DNA of 64,000 nucleotides from Bryobacteraceae bacterium CoA2 C42 (GTDB lineage Bacteria; Acidobacteriota; Terriglobia; Bryobacterales; Bryobacteraceae): the NCBI GenBank assembly GCA_019931245.1, contig JAINDL010000045.1, forward strand, positions 1 through 64,000, given 5' to 3'. Below, one piece after another: positions 16,451 to 26,344 of this stretch. Position numbers and translations under genes: made by a program. Numbering within the stretch: the first letter of the stretch is position 1; every line of letters begins with the position of its first letter. The notes under the pieces are model-generated. The model saw only the letters and a list, made by a program, of their open reading frames with translations, did no database searches and was not told the origin of the DNA.

Positions 16451-19400
16451 ATGCGTCTCGTCCGTGTCCTCCTCGCCCTGGTGGCTCTGGTTCTTCCGGG
16501 ACAGGCCGCTACTCTGGGCACCGTCATCAATATCACCGGCGGTGCCAGCGATCTGGTTCTCGATGATACCCGGGGCCTGCTTTATCTCGTCCGTCCGGCT
16601 CCCTACAATCGAATTGACATTTTTTCGGTCACGCAGCGGCGGGTGCTTTCGTCGGTGCTGACGGACGCCCTGCCACTCTCGGCGGCCCTGTCGCGCGACG
16701 GCAACATCCTCTATGTCACCTGCCATGATGGCTCTTCGCTGAACATCATTGACACCCGCGCCAATCCTCCGGCCGTGGTCCAGAAAGTCTCCCTTCCCGC
16801 TAAACCCGAAGGCGTTGCGGTCGGCGCCGATGGGCGCGTGCTGATCACCACGATCGGGTCGGGCGCCGGGAACCTTCTGAACACCCTCCTGATCTATGAC
16901 GCCTCCGTGACGGACACCGCCCGGACCCTGCTAACGGTACCGGTCGCCACGCCTCCTCCGCTGCCGCCGGTCCTGCCGCCGCTCTCCGGCCGGGCCTTTC
17001 TGGCGAACCGCAGCCAGTTGATTGCCACGCGCAACGGCGAGCGCATCATCGGCGTCAACGGGTTCAATAATACCCAACGCGTGGTTTTTGTCTATGAATC
17101 GGCCTCCGGCAGCGTGATCCGCAGCCGGATTGTTAACGATACCTCGACGGTTCTGTCGGTTTCCCCGGATGGCGCCCGGTTTATGATGGGCCTGCGTTTA
17201 TTCGAGACCGAAACGCTGAGCGTACTCGCGCAGCAGAACGCCGCCAATGCACCGTTTCCTTTGTCGGTGACCGTCACCGCGGCCGGCTTCACGCAGGTAG
17301 GCGGTCAGTTCAACCTCCAGCAGAACCAGGGCGGCAGCGCCTTCACCCCGGACGGTTCCCGCATCTTCGCCGCCTTCAACATTGCTCCAATTCAAAACCC
17401 GCCGGCGCGGGCGAACGTGACACAGTTGTTGATCGACGATCCGGATAATCTGCTGATCTATGATGCTCTGCAGTTGCCCGAGAATCTTGCAGGCAAAATC
17501 GTTGCCAGCCTCGACGGATCCGCCCTGTACGCTCTCAGCGAAAGCGGCATCACGATCATTCCCGTCAACGAAATCGCGCGCAGCCCGGTCCTGCAGCCTT
17601 CCACCAACGCCGTGGTCGTGGCGACTGATCCGTGCAACTCGGTGCCGGAGACGCGGTCCTTCCGCGTCGATATTGCCAACGTCAACCGCACCCCGGGTCC
17701 GCTGAACGTAACGACGACGCTGCTCCAGCAGCTTTCGACGACCACCAACGTGAACGTTCCCGGCATCGGCGGCGGTTTGCCCGGTCCGGGCGGCGGCGGG
17801 ATTGTCATTCCCATTCCCGGTCCCGGCGGCGGCATCGTTCTACCGGGCAATCCCAACCAGAACCCGGCCGCCGCGGCGCTGCAACAAGCCCCGACGGTTC
17901 GCGTGCTCCGCGATGGCAACTCCACCTCGGGTTTTGAGTTTTCAATCAACGCCGTCGCCGCCCGTTCTCTCGGAACCTCGCAGTCGTATGATTATCTGCT
18001 TTCGGCGCCCCAGGCCGTGAATGTACCCTCCGTTGTACGCGTCTATCAGAATGGCCGGAATCCGGAAGCCCGCGGCAACCTGGTCCCGATCCGGACCAGC
18101 CTGTCACCTTCTGAAGGGCTCACGGATCTCGTGATCGACTCGGTGCGCCAGCGGCTGTATATCGCCAATTCGGGCATGAATCGCGTGGAGGTCTATGATC
18201 TCCGCCAGCGGCGTCTGCTCAACCCGATCAAAGTGGGGCAGCTGCCGCGGACGCTGGCCATGTCGCCCGACAACGCCACGCTCTTTGTCGCCAACTCCGG
18301 CAGCGAATCGGTTTCGATCGTTGATCCGGAGCGGTTGGAGGTCACCGGGCGCATCAAGTTTCCGCCGATTCCTTTTAACGGCAACGTGCCGATTGTGACG
18401 CCCTCGCACGTGGGCGTCACCCAGCGCGGCGTGCAGATTGTGATGAGCAACGGCACGCTGTGGCGCGTGGTGGGCGACGAGGCGGTACCGCGCGCGGTGA
18501 GCCCGATTATTGGCTCGGTGACCGTCCCCGCGCCACGGACCCTGACGGTGACCCCGAATGGGGAATACATGCTGCTGCTGGCCGGTAACGGGAACGCCTA
18601 TCTCTACGACGCCCAGGTGGACGACTATGTCCAGGCCCGCCAGGTGGCTCCCGCCCCGGTGACGGGGTACTTCGGTCCGGTCAGCGCCGGTGCCCGAGGC
18701 CAGTACTATGTGGTCAATGGCTTGGTTCTGAACCAGAGTCTGTCGCCGATTGCGGGAAGCACGCCCACCCCCGGCGGTCCCGGAGGAGGTCCAGCGGCCA
18801 CGACGACGCGGCCCATTGCCGCGGTTGTGGCGGGCAGCGGCACGGTCTACGCCCGGTTCACCCAGCCCGTGATTGCGAACGCCAACACTGTGGTTTCCGA
18901 TACCCCGGCCGTAGAACTGGTGGATGCGACCACCGGGGGCCTGTCCCGGTCGGTTGCGGCGCTAGAGGGGCCGCTGTCCCGCCTGGTGGGAAATCAACGG
19001 GTCAATGTCGAAGGCCGGATGATGGCCATTGACGCGGCGCTGGCCAACGCTTACCTATTGACGATCAGCGGTTTGAGCATCATTCCTCTCGATGTGATCC
19101 CCCCCACGGCCCGGCCCGTGGTGGCGGCTAATGGGATTGTCAACGTGGGCACCTACGCCGCCGGCGCGGCCCAGAACGGCCTGATTTCTATTTTCGGCTC
19201 CAACCTGGGGGCGAGCGCAACCGCTTCCGGGACACCGCTGCCAACCTTGCTGGGTGGCCTCTGCGTGACGCTCAACAATGCTGCGCTGCCTTTGTTGATG
19301 ACATCAACCGGTCAGGTGAATGCCCAGATACCGCCCAATCTGGCCGCGGGACGGTATCCGCTGGTGGTACGGTCGGTGGAGCGCAAGGCGGCTGCGACGC

Positions 19401-19864
19401 CGGTACAATTGACCGTGGCGCGTTACAGTCCGGCGGCGCTGGCGGACCCCGCGACGAAGCGGGCGCTGCTGTACCGGTCGAGCGGGGCGGCGGTTACCGC
19501 CGAGCGTCCGGCTCGGCGGGACGAACCGCTGGTACTCTACGCGGTAGGGTTGGGGATCCCGGCTCGTACCACTTTGGCAGCCGGGGCGCCGGCTCCTTCG
19601 TCGCCTCTGATTGAGACGGACGATGTCCAGTTGTACTTCCGCAGGGTGGCCTCGCCGGCCGACCTCACCCGGGGGCCAACGGTGCAGGAAGAGATGATCG
19701 TCGACTGGAGCGGACTGGTGCCCGGCTACGTCGGTCTTTATCAGATCAATCTGCGTGTGCCTGGATTCCACGAAAAAGGCCCGGACTTGCGGGTAGTCCT
19801 ACGGATAGGGGGCGTGGAGAGTCCGCTGACTGGGCCCCTGGTTCCAACTGTTCCGGTGGAATAG
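16451..19864 (+). CDS. Secreted YVTN beta-propeller protein with C-terminal TIGR03437-like domain
   Basis: Exported protein of 1,137 aa. ATG 16451 has GGAGG seven bases upstream and opens a clear signal peptide (residues 1-19, ending GQA). YVTN-type propeller strands are seen at about 20-360 and again at about 560-700 (DLVIDSVRQRLYIANSGMNRVEVYD, SPDNATLFVANSGSESVSIVD). A Gly/Pro-rich linker lies at about 437-475. The last roughly 220 residues (from about 895, GIVNVGTYAAGAAQNGLISIFGSNLG) match the Solibacter-type domain I know as TIGR03437, whose members end many large secreted proteins of this lineage. Function unknown; surface display is plausible. It stands 46 bp after the TolC-like gene and may share its transcript. 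Confidence 0.85.
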   Translation: MRLVRVLLALVALVLPGQAATLGTVINITGGASDLVLDDTRGLLYLVRPAPYNRIDIFSVTQRRVLSSVLTDALPLSAALSRDGNILYVTCHDGSSLNIIDTRANPPAVVQKVSLPAKPEGVAVGADGRVLITTIGSGAGNLLNTLLIYDASVTDTARTLLTVPVATPPPLPPVLPPLSGRAFLANRSQLIATRNGERIIGVNGFNNTQRVVFVYESASGSVIRSRIVNDTSTVLSVSPDGARFMMGLRLFETETLSVLAQQNAANAPFPLSVTVTAAGFTQVGGQFNLQQNQGGSAFTPDGSRIFAAFNIAPIQNPPARANVTQLLIDDPDNLLIYDALQLPENLAGKIVASLDGSALYALSESGITIIPVNEIARSPVLQPSTNAVVVATDPCNSVPETRSFRVDIANVNRTPGPLNVTTTLLQQLSTTTNVNVPGIGGGLPGPGGGGIVIPIPGPGGGIVLPGNPNQNPAAAALQQAPTVRVLRDGNSTSGFEFSINAVAARSLGTSQSYDYLLSAPQAVNVPSVVRVYQNGRNPEARGNLVPIRTSLSPSEGLTDLVIDSVRQRLYIANSGMNRVEVYDLRQRRLLNPIKVGQLPRTLAMSPDNATLFVANSGSESVSIVDPERLEVTGRIKFPPIPFNGNVPIVTPSHVGVTQRGVQIVMSNGTLWRVVGDEAVPRAVSPIIGSVTVPAPRTLTVTPNGEYMLLLAGNGNAYLYDAQVDDYVQARQVAPAPVTGYFGPVSAGARGQYYVVNGLVLNQSLSPIAGSTPTPGGPGGGPAATTTRPIAAVVAGSGTVYARFTQPVIANANTVVSDTPAVELVDATTGGLSRSVAALEGPLSRLVGNQRVNVEGRMMAIDAALANAYLLTISGLSIIPLDVIPPTARPVVAANGIVNVGTYAAGAAQNGLISIFGSNLGASATASGTPLPTLLGGLCVTLNNAALPLLMTSTGQVNAQIPPNLAAGRYPLVVRSVERKAAATPVQLTVARYSPAALADPATKRALLYRSSGAAVTAERPARRDEPLVLYAVGLGIPARTTLAAGAPAPSSPLIETDDVQLYFRRVASPADLTRGPTVQEEMIVDWSGLVPGYVGLYQINLRVPGFHEKGPDLRVVLRIGGVESPLTGPLVPTVPVE

Positions 19865-19946
19865 GAATAAAGATCAGTACTTCTGTCATCTGCGCGGAAA
19901 ATTCGGTGCGTTGTACCATTAGGTATAGGATTCCTTCAACACGCCG

Positions 19947-22262
19947 ATGCCCAACCGTTTTGTCACCGTTTTCATCCTTACTCTCTCCCTGCTGCTGAAT
20001 TCCTGCCTGAGCGACCCGGAATCTCGCAAGAAGAAATTTCTCGCCAACGGCAACAAGTACTACGAAAAGGCGAAGTTTCGCGAAGCCTCGATCATGTTTC
20101 GCAACGCCCTCAAAGAGGACGCCCGCTTCGGAGAGGCGTACTACCGGCTGGCTCTGACGTCGGTAAAGCTGGGTCAGTACGGTGATGCCTTGAACGCATT
20201 CCAGCGGGCGGTCGAGTTACAGCCGGATAACCTCGATGCCTTCCGGCAGCTGACGGATCTTTACATGGCGGCCTACTCGGCCAATCCGAAGAAGTTCAGC
20301 AATATTCTGAAGGAGGTGCAGGATCTGGCGGACCGCTTCAAGAAGACCCATCCCTCCTCGTTTGAGTACTTGCGGTTGCAGGGAATGCTGCAGCAGGTTG
20401 GGAATAAGCCGCAGGAGGCTCTTGACAGCTACCTTGCCGCCGACAAAGTGAAGGCGAACGACCCGGACATTCAATACGCGATTGCGACCTGCTACATTGC
20501 GTTGAACCGCGTGCCGGAGGCCGAGGAGTTGCTGAAGAAGCTGACCGTAAGCGCCAAGCAGTATCTCCGCGGCTACGACCTGCTCTACGGACTGTATGCC
20601 CGGACGGGAAAGATTCCTGAAGCTGAACAGGTGGCCAAGCAACGAATGGAGTCCAATCCGACTCTGTCGCAGGCTTACCTGGCGCTGGCGGCGCACTACG
20701 CCGGCTTACGCAACGAGGCCGCGATGACGGGGACGCTTGACGGCCTTCTCAAGAACAGCGATAAGATCACCACTGCCTACGAGGACGTGGGTTCGTTTTA
20801 CGCCAGGCTGGGCAAACACGACAAAGCGATTCAAACCTTTGAGGCCGGGCTGGCGAAGCTGTCCGATGAAACGCTCAAGAAGAACCTGCGTAAGGGAATT
20901 GTGGCCTCCTACGCGAGCCAGAACAAGCTGGCCGAAGCCCTCGCGGTGGTCGATGGCATGTTGAAGGCTGACGCCAAGGATCCCGATGCGCTGGCTTTGC
21001 GGGCGCATCTTTGGCTGATGGGCGGAGATCCGAAGAACCTGAACGCGGCGATCACCGATTTACAGTCGATCGTTTCCAAGAGACCGGAAAACCCGGTGCT
21101 GCGCTTCGACTTAGGGAATGCACTGCTCATTCGGGGTGAGTTTGAAGCAGCCAGGGTGCAATTGCTTGAGGCGATTAAACTGCGGCCCGACTTCTTCCCG
21201 GCGCGCAACTCTCTGGCACAACTGAGTTTGCAAAAGCAGGACTGGACCTCTGCGCTGCAACTGTCTCAGGAGGTGCTGTCGCAGGATCCCTCCAACATAT
21301 TCGGGTTGCTGGTGCGGTCGCATGCCCTGATGGCGACGAACGAGTTTGGCCAAGCCAAGGAGTTGCTTGAGAAAACGATCAAAGCTTATCCTGCGTCGCG
21401 CGACGCGCAGTACCAACTTGGTTACCTGCTCTTCCGGGAAAAGAATTTCAAGGCGGCCGAGGAGAGCTTTCGGCGACTCTACTTCTCCGAATTCCAGGAT
21501 TTGCGTGGCCTGATGGGATTGATGGAAAACTACATGGCGCAGAATCAGTATGATGCCGCCGCCAAGATGCTCGACGCGGAGATTGCCAAGTATCCCAAGG
21601 CGCTGGCTCTGCAAATTGCCCGCGGTACCGTTGCGGCGCGCGGCGGGCAGCACGGCGAGGCGGTAGAGGTTTTCCGGAAAGCGATCAAGGAACAGGATAA
21701 AGTTCCGGATCTGTACCTGCGCCTCGCCGAGGCGCAGCGGTTGGCAGGGGATGCGGGGGGTGCCTTGGAGTCGTGGAAGAAGGCCTCGGAGCTGGACCCG
21801 AATTTGATTGTTCCGCTGCTCAACCGGGCGACCACGCTGGATACCATGAAACGGCGGACCGAGGCCCGGCCGCTTTACGAGCAGGTCCTGAAGATCCAGC
21901 CGGACCAGGCCGTCGCTCTGAATAACCTTGCCTACCTGCTGGCGGAAGAGGGCACTGATCTCGACACGGCGCTGACGTTGGCGCAGCGGGCCAAGCAAAA
22001 GGCGCCAAACGATCCGATGATCTCCGACACGCTGGGTTGGATTTACATTAAGAAGGGCTTGGCCAATAATGCCCTGCCCATATTCACCGAGTTGACGGCT
22101 AAATTCCCGGCCGTGTCCACCTTCCACTACCATCTGGCGATGGCGCACTCTCAGCGCGGGGATAACGTACAGGCCAAGCGGGCTCTCGAAGCGGCACTCA
22201 AGGCCAATCCGCAGAAACAGGAATTGGAGGACATCAGGAAGTTGCAACAGAAGATAGGCTAG
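19947..22262 (+). CDS. TPR-repeat lipoprotein
   Basis: Lipoprotein of 771 aa. The N-terminus has a basic/hydrophobic leader and lipobox LLNSC, giving an acylated Cys at about residue 20. The remainder is tandem TPR helices throughout (for example YYRLALTSVKLGQYGDALNAF; the last ones ALNNLAYLLAEEGTDLDTAL and ISDTLGWIYIKKGLANNAL). The layout of a lipoprotein leader plus about twenty TPRs resembles the PEP-CTERM-system TPR lipoproteins, though it is somewhat shorter than those I know. It begins a long co-directional gene run, six bases before the haem-motif HEAT gene, followed by a CAAX-like protease. A role in assembling or exporting an envelope component is likely but not shown. Confidence 0.85.
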   Translation: MPNRFVTVFILTLSLLLNSCLSDPESRKKKFLANGNKYYEKAKFREASIMFRNALKEDARFGEAYYRLALTSVKLGQYGDALNAFQRAVELQPDNLDAFRQLTDLYMAAYSANPKKFSNILKEVQDLADRFKKTHPSSFEYLRLQGMLQQVGNKPQEALDSYLAADKVKANDPDIQYAIATCYIALNRVPEAEELLKKLTVSAKQYLRGYDLLYGLYARTGKIPEAEQVAKQRMESNPTLSQAYLALAAHYAGLRNEAAMTGTLDGLLKNSDKITTAYEDVGSFYARLGKHDKAIQTFEAGLAKLSDETLKKNLRKGIVASYASQNKLAEALAVVDGMLKADAKDPDALALRAHLWLMGGDPKNLNAAITDLQSIVSKRPENPVLRFDLGNALLIRGEFEAARVQLLEAIKLRPDFFPARNSLAQLSLQKQDWTSALQLSQEVLSQDPSNIFGLLVRSHALMATNEFGQAKELLEKTIKAYPASRDAQYQLGYLLFREKNFKAAEESFRRLYFSEFQDLRGLMGLMENYMAQNQYDAAAKMLDAEIAKYPKALALQIARGTVAARGGQHGEAVEVFRKAIKEQDKVPDLYLRLAEAQRLAGDAGGALESWKKASELDPNLIVPLLNRATTLDTMKRRTEARPLYEQVLKIQPDQAVALNNLAYLLAEEGTDLDTALTLAQRAKQKAPNDPMISDTLGWIYIKKGLANNALPIFTELTAKFPAVSTFHYHLAMAHSQRGDNVQAKRALEAALKANPQKQELEDIRKLQQKIG

Positions 22263-22268
22263 TAGGAT

Positions 22269-25250
22269 ATGCCTGTGCTGTTTGTGATGATACTGGCAGC
22301 GGTGGGCCTGGCGCCCGCCGCTGTTGTGCGTAAGGACCTGCTCGCCGGCCCGCAGTCCGTTCTCGTTTCGGTGCCCGCGCCCGGGCAACTGGGAGGCGAG
22401 ACGGTGCGGGTGGAACTGCGGCGGCGGGGTGAGGTGGTGCTCACCAAGCTCCTGCACGCTGGTGATGGCGATCTGTTCACCTATGTGGGGGCGGGGCAGG
22501 GAATGCGCTTGGAGGTGACCCATCCGGACGGAGTGGCCGTCCGGACGGTGCTGCGGTCGCTCGACCGGGCGCCGCAGGTTGAGAGCGAGCCGAATGATAG
22601 CTGGTCCTCCGCGACGCCGGTGGTCCTTGGCCGGCCCGTTGCCGCCTCGGGCGATGAGGCTCCCTACATTCCGCTCGGTGACAGCCGCCAGCAGGCCCCG
22701 GCCGAAGACTGGTTTCGCTTTGCGTTCCCGGCCGGGCCGCCGCAGCTACTGCACCTGGCGCTTGATGTGCCGGACCGGGATAACATTCCGGTGGATGTCA
22801 GTCTGCACCGGGTGGTGAACGGGAAGCTGGTGGAGTACTCCGAGGGCGAGGATCCAGTGGCCCTGCCGCATGAGGTCCAGGCGCTGCCGGGCAACAAGTT
22901 TACCACCCGGGTGCTGAGCCAGCCGGGCGCTTACTACATCCGCGTACGGATGTCGCATCCGGCCTACACCCTGATTACGCGGCTCTACCCGGCGCCGCCC
23001 TACGCCAAGCCGCAGGAGGCCGTGCAGGCCGCCATCGACTATCTGATCGGGGCCGGCGACTCCTGGCACGCCAACACCCCGCGCCGGGGCGGGGTCTACG
23101 ACCGGATTGCGACACCGCACCAGGAGACGACCCTGTGCGTGGCCTGTCATCCGACCCACTTCACGCTGCGGGCGCAACTCTACGCCAGCCGGCACGGCTA
23201 TGCTACGCACTATCCGCGGCAGCTTGCGTTTCTGGCCGAACGCTTCTACAACAACCCGCGGCCGCTTTACGGCTTTGAAAAAGAGGGCGCGGTCTGGTCC
23301 CGGGTGATCTCGGCTGGGGCGAACGTGCTCAGCCGCATGTCGCATCTGACTACACTTTACGAGCAGCAGGCCGGGGCGCCGCGGCGCGAGGATTTCCACC
23401 GCGGCGTGGGGGAGTATCTGCGTCTCTACTACCGGGACCGCACCAAGCTGCCCCCGGACGAGACGAACGGCAATACGCCGCTGGTATCCACCTATGAGGT
23501 GGCCTGGTATGCCTGGGAGAACACCCGGGACCCGCGCATCGCCGCGCTGCTTGAACAGGACGCGGTCAAGAATACGATCGATATGTGCTACCAGACGCTA
23601 GCGCTGGCGGCGATAGATCCGCGCAAACATCAGGCAAAGATTGCGGCCAACGCCGCCCGCCTGCTTGGGCTTCAGCGCGCCGATGGGCAGTGGTCGGCCA
23701 AACTGGAGCCGGAGTCGCTGCCGGTGGAATTCCAGACCGGCCATGCGCTCTGGACGCTGGCCGCGGCCGGGGTGCCGGTCTCGCATCCGCAGGTGCAGAA
23801 GGGACTGCAGTTTCTGCTCAAGCGGCAGCGGCCGTTTGGCGGCTGGCTCGATCCGCTGCAGACGTACGAGAACTTCCGGACGCCCTTTCGAGAAACGCAG
23901 ATGGCGGTTCTCGCCCTGAGCGCCTACTTTCCGCTGACCAAGCCCGCTCCCGCTCCTCGCCGCACGAAACCGAATCCGGACTTCCGGGCGCTCGGCGATG
24001 CGTCAAAGCTGGTCCAGCGCGAGACTGCGGCGCAGGTCCGGCAGCTCTACAGCGAGTACCCTGCTACCTCGGCGCAGCCGCTGCTCGATGCTCTGGCCTC
24101 GCCCGACGAGCGGACGCGTTGGGGCGCGACGCGGGTGTTTGCGTCGCACTTTGCGGCCCTGGCCCGGCGGCCGGAGTTTGCCGCGCCCCTTGCGAGGCTC
24201 CTGGGCGACCCGGCGCCCGCCGTCCGTTTGCAGGCCGCCAAGGCGCTGTGGCAGTTCTGGTTCTGGTCGCCGGACGCGGCCGCGCGCGAGACGATTGAAG
24301 ACGCGTTGCTGGCCGCGCTGGCCGAGCCGCAGCACCCCTGGATCGACCGGGCGCTGCGGGAGGCCGTCTACAACCTGGCCGATGAGAACATCCGCTATCT
24401 GTACAACAACTGGGTTCCCGGCCTCGCGCGTCCGGCGGACCGGGAACAGGTGGTGCGGGGCCGGCTGGCCGTGGAAGACCGGCTGTCCCGCAAGTTTGCA
24501 CGCGTGCTGGAGCAGGGTACGCTTCGGCAGAAAAAGACGCTGTTAACCGGGCTCACGGAGTTTGAACTGCGGCGCGGAGACGTCTACGACCCTACGGCTG
24601 ATCACACGACGCCCTTTCCGCCCGTCTATAACCGCATCGGCAACGATGTCGAACAGATTGTCTTCTTCGGCGAGGCAAACGACCGGCTGGCGCGCGCGCT
24701 GCTGCCGCTGCTGGACCATCCGGAGTTGGGTTCGCTGGCCCGCGGCGCTTCGATCATTCTGCGGGATGTGAACTTCGGCGAGGCGGCGCGGCTGGCCGGT
24801 CCGCTCGTTGGCGATCGGGAGCCGATCGTCAGGAAACTGCTCAGCGAACTGCCCGCGCAGCTGCCGAATCTGCAGGCGTGGGGGCGCGCTCCGGCGGCGC
24901 CGCGCAAGCCGGGCGCTCCCCGCGCCACCGCCACCGGGGCCCGGCCCGATGACGATTACTTCCGCGGCTACGTCGAGCCCATCCTCACCACGCGGGGTAA
25001 GGATGGGCAGGCCTGCGTGCACTGCCACGCTTCGCACACGCAGTTCAACGCGACGTTAACCACGGCTCGGAACGTGATCAATCTCGAAGATCCCGAGCAG
25101 AGTCTGATTCTGCTCAAGCCGATCTCCGATGCCGAGAGCGAAGGAACGCTCGGCGCGAAGAAACTGGCTCATGGCGGGGGAGTCCGTTTTGAAAAGGGCT
25201 CGCCCGAATACAACACCATCCTGAATTGGATCCGGGGGACCAAGCCTTGA
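22269..25250 (+). CDS. Large exported protein with two haem c motifs and HEAT-like repeats
   Basis: Protein of 993 aa with a signal peptide at 1-19. Residues about 20-235 form two beta-rich, pre-peptidase-like units (VESEPNDSWSSATPV, then DWFRFAFPAG). A CxxCH haem motif stands at 290-294 (CVACH). The middle part (about 330-560) has alpha/alpha-toroid features of terpene-cyclase or prenyltransferase-like folds (RLLGLQRADGQWSAK, FQTGHALWTLAAAG). Residues about 575-800 look like HEAT repeats. A second CxxCH motif stands at 916-920 (CVHCH), followed by NLEDPEQSLILLKP, as in Planctomycete cytochrome-like domains. It is probably periplasmic and redox-active. I know no characterised protein with this order. 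It lies between the TPR lipoprotein (six bases) and the CPBP protease (TTGA overlap). Confidence 0.8.
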   Translation: MPVLFVMILAAVGLAPAAVVRKDLLAGPQSVLVSVPAPGQLGGETVRVELRRRGEVVLTKLLHAGDGDLFTYVGAGQGMRLEVTHPDGVAVRTVLRSLDRAPQVESEPNDSWSSATPVVLGRPVAASGDEAPYIPLGDSRQQAPAEDWFRFAFPAGPPQLLHLALDVPDRDNIPVDVSLHRVVNGKLVEYSEGEDPVALPHEVQALPGNKFTTRVLSQPGAYYIRVRMSHPAYTLITRLYPAPPYAKPQEAVQAAIDYLIGAGDSWHANTPRRGGVYDRIATPHQETTLCVACHPTHFTLRAQLYASRHGYATHYPRQLAFLAERFYNNPRPLYGFEKEGAVWSRVISAGANVLSRMSHLTTLYEQQAGAPRREDFHRGVGEYLRLYYRDRTKLPPDETNGNTPLVSTYEVAWYAWENTRDPRIAALLEQDAVKNTIDMCYQTLALAAIDPRKHQAKIAANAARLLGLQRADGQWSAKLEPESLPVEFQTGHALWTLAAAGVPVSHPQVQKGLQFLLKRQRPFGGWLDPLQTYENFRTPFRETQMAVLALSAYFPLTKPAPAPRRTKPNPDFRALGDASKLVQRETAAQVRQLYSEYPATSAQPLLDALASPDERTRWGATRVFASHFAALARRPEFAAPLARLLGDPAPAVRLQAAKALWQFWFWSPDAAARETIEDALLAALAEPQHPWIDRALREAVYNLADENIRYLYNNWVPGLARPADREQVVRGRLAVEDRLSRKFARVLEQGTLRQKKTLLTGLTEFELRRGDVYDPTADHTTPFPPVYNRIGNDVEQIVFFGEANDRLARALLPLLDHPELGSLARGASIILRDVNFGEAARLAGPLVGDREPIVRKLLSELPAQLPNLQAWGRAPAAPRKPGAPRATATGARPDDDYFRGYVEPILTTRGKDGQACVHCHASHTQFNATLTTARNVINLEDPEQSLILLKPISDAESEGTLGAKKLAHGGGVRFEKGSPEYNTILNWIRGTKP

Positions 25251-25912
25251 GGAATCACCCTGCCATTCCCTATGTCGCGCCGTTTGCGGCATTTCTGCTG
25301 CTGCTGATGGCCGCGCCTTACTGGCCGTGGGACCCCCGCTGGGAGCAGTACTGCCGCGTGGTGGTGCTGGCGGTGATCGTCTGGTTTTTCTCGCGGAAGG
25401 TGGTCGACTTCCGGTGTGCGGCGCCGGTGGGAAGCATTGCGGTGGGGGTGGTCGTCTGGCTCCTCTGGATTGCTCCCGATACGCTGATTCCGGGATACCG
25501 GCAGCATTGGTTGTTTACCAACTCGCTCACCGGTCAGCTGTCGAGTTCGATTCCTCCCGAGGCGCTCGGTTCGACCGCCGTGCTCGTGTTCCGGACGCTG
25601 CGGGCGGCGATTCTCGTACCCATCCTCGAAGAGCTGTTCTGGCGGGGCTGGATGATGCGCTGGCTCATCAATCCGGACTTCACCAGCCTTCCGCTGGGCG
25701 CCTACTCGCTCTCGTCGGTGCTGATCACGGCGGTGCTGTTCGCCTCCGAACACGGGCCTTTCTGGGAGGTCGGTCTACTGACCGGGGTCATCTACAACCT
25801 CTGGATGGTGAAAACCAGGCGATTGGGTGATCTCATCCTGGCGCACGGGGTGACGAACCTTTGCCTGTCGCTCTACACCATCGCCACGGGACGCTGGGAA
25901 TACTGGATGTAG
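25247..25912 (+). CDS. CPBP/CAAX-like intramembrane protease
   Basis: Integral membrane protein of 221 aa with about seven hydrophobic helices. The glutamate motif EELFWRG (E128, E129), the second motif SEHGPFW (H169) and the third LAHGVTN (H200, N204) are the catalytic signature of CPBP (Abi/Rce1-like) glutamic endopeptidases. It resembles the CAAX-protease-related family reported near exosortase and EPS loci (TIGR03008 as I recall it). The TTG start at 25247 overlaps the TGA of the upstream gene and has GGGGGA before it. Together with the TPR lipoprotein it suggests an envelope-processing function; no exosortase gene is in the window. Confidence 0.85.
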   Translation: MRNHPAIPYVAPFAAFLLLLMAAPYWPWDPRWEQYCRVVVLAVIVWFFSRKVVDFRCAAPVGSIAVGVVVWLLWIAPDTLIPGYRQHWLFTNSLTGQLSSSIPPEALGSTAVLVFRTLRAAILVPILEELFWRGWMMRWLINPDFTSLPLGAYSLSSVLITAVLFASEHGPFWEVGLLTGVIYNLWMVKTRRLGDLILAHGVTNLCLSLYTIATGRWEYWM

Positions 25913-25913
25913 C

Positions 25914-26333
25914 TTGAAGGTTTTTGTCTACTTCATCGGGAAGGTGCGCGATCAGCACGCCCAGGCGCTGACCGAGGAGTATCTGAAGCGCACCTCGCGC
26001 TATGCACCGGCCCAAGCGCGGGAGGTCAAGCCGGAGGCGCTCGACTTTGTCGACCGGCATCCTTCGGCGTACAAGATCTTTCTCGATCCGGCGGGCAAGC
26101 AGTTGCCTTCGCCGAACTTTGCGGCGCTGGTCGGGAAGCTCGAGGACGAGGGGCGCGACTTGCTGTTCCTGCTCGGGGGGCACGACGGGTTGACCGATGC
26201 GCAGCGGGCACGGGCGGACCTCCTGCTGTCGCTCAGCCTGATGACCTGGCCGCATGAACTGGCGCGCGCCATGCTGGCCGAACAGATCTACCGGGCCTTC
26301 GCCACGTTGCGGGGCCATCCGTACCCGCGCTAA
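25914..26333 (+). CDS. rlmH: 23S rRNA (pseudouridine1915-N3)-methyltransferase RlmH
   Basis: SPOUT-class methyltransferase of 139 aa that methylates pseudouridine 1915 in helix 69 of 23S rRNA. It is of standard length and carries the signature LLGGHDGL (SAM-binding knot), LSLSLMTWPHELARAMLAEQIYRAF, and ends GHPYPR, close to the usual GxPYH ending. The start is TTG at 25914, placed one base after the upstream TAG; MKVFVYFIGKV is the expected N-terminus of the family. Its position directly behind the CPBP protease and ahead of accD suggests co-transcription with both. Confidence 0.95.
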   Translation: MKVFVYFIGKVRDQHAQALTEEYLKRTSRYAPAQAREVKPEALDFVDRHPSAYKIFLDPAGKQLPSPNFAALVGKLEDEGRDLLFLLGGHDGLTDAQRARADLLLSLSLMTWPHELARAMLAEQIYRAFATLRGHPYPR

Positions 26334-26344
26334 CCTAAGGGCTA

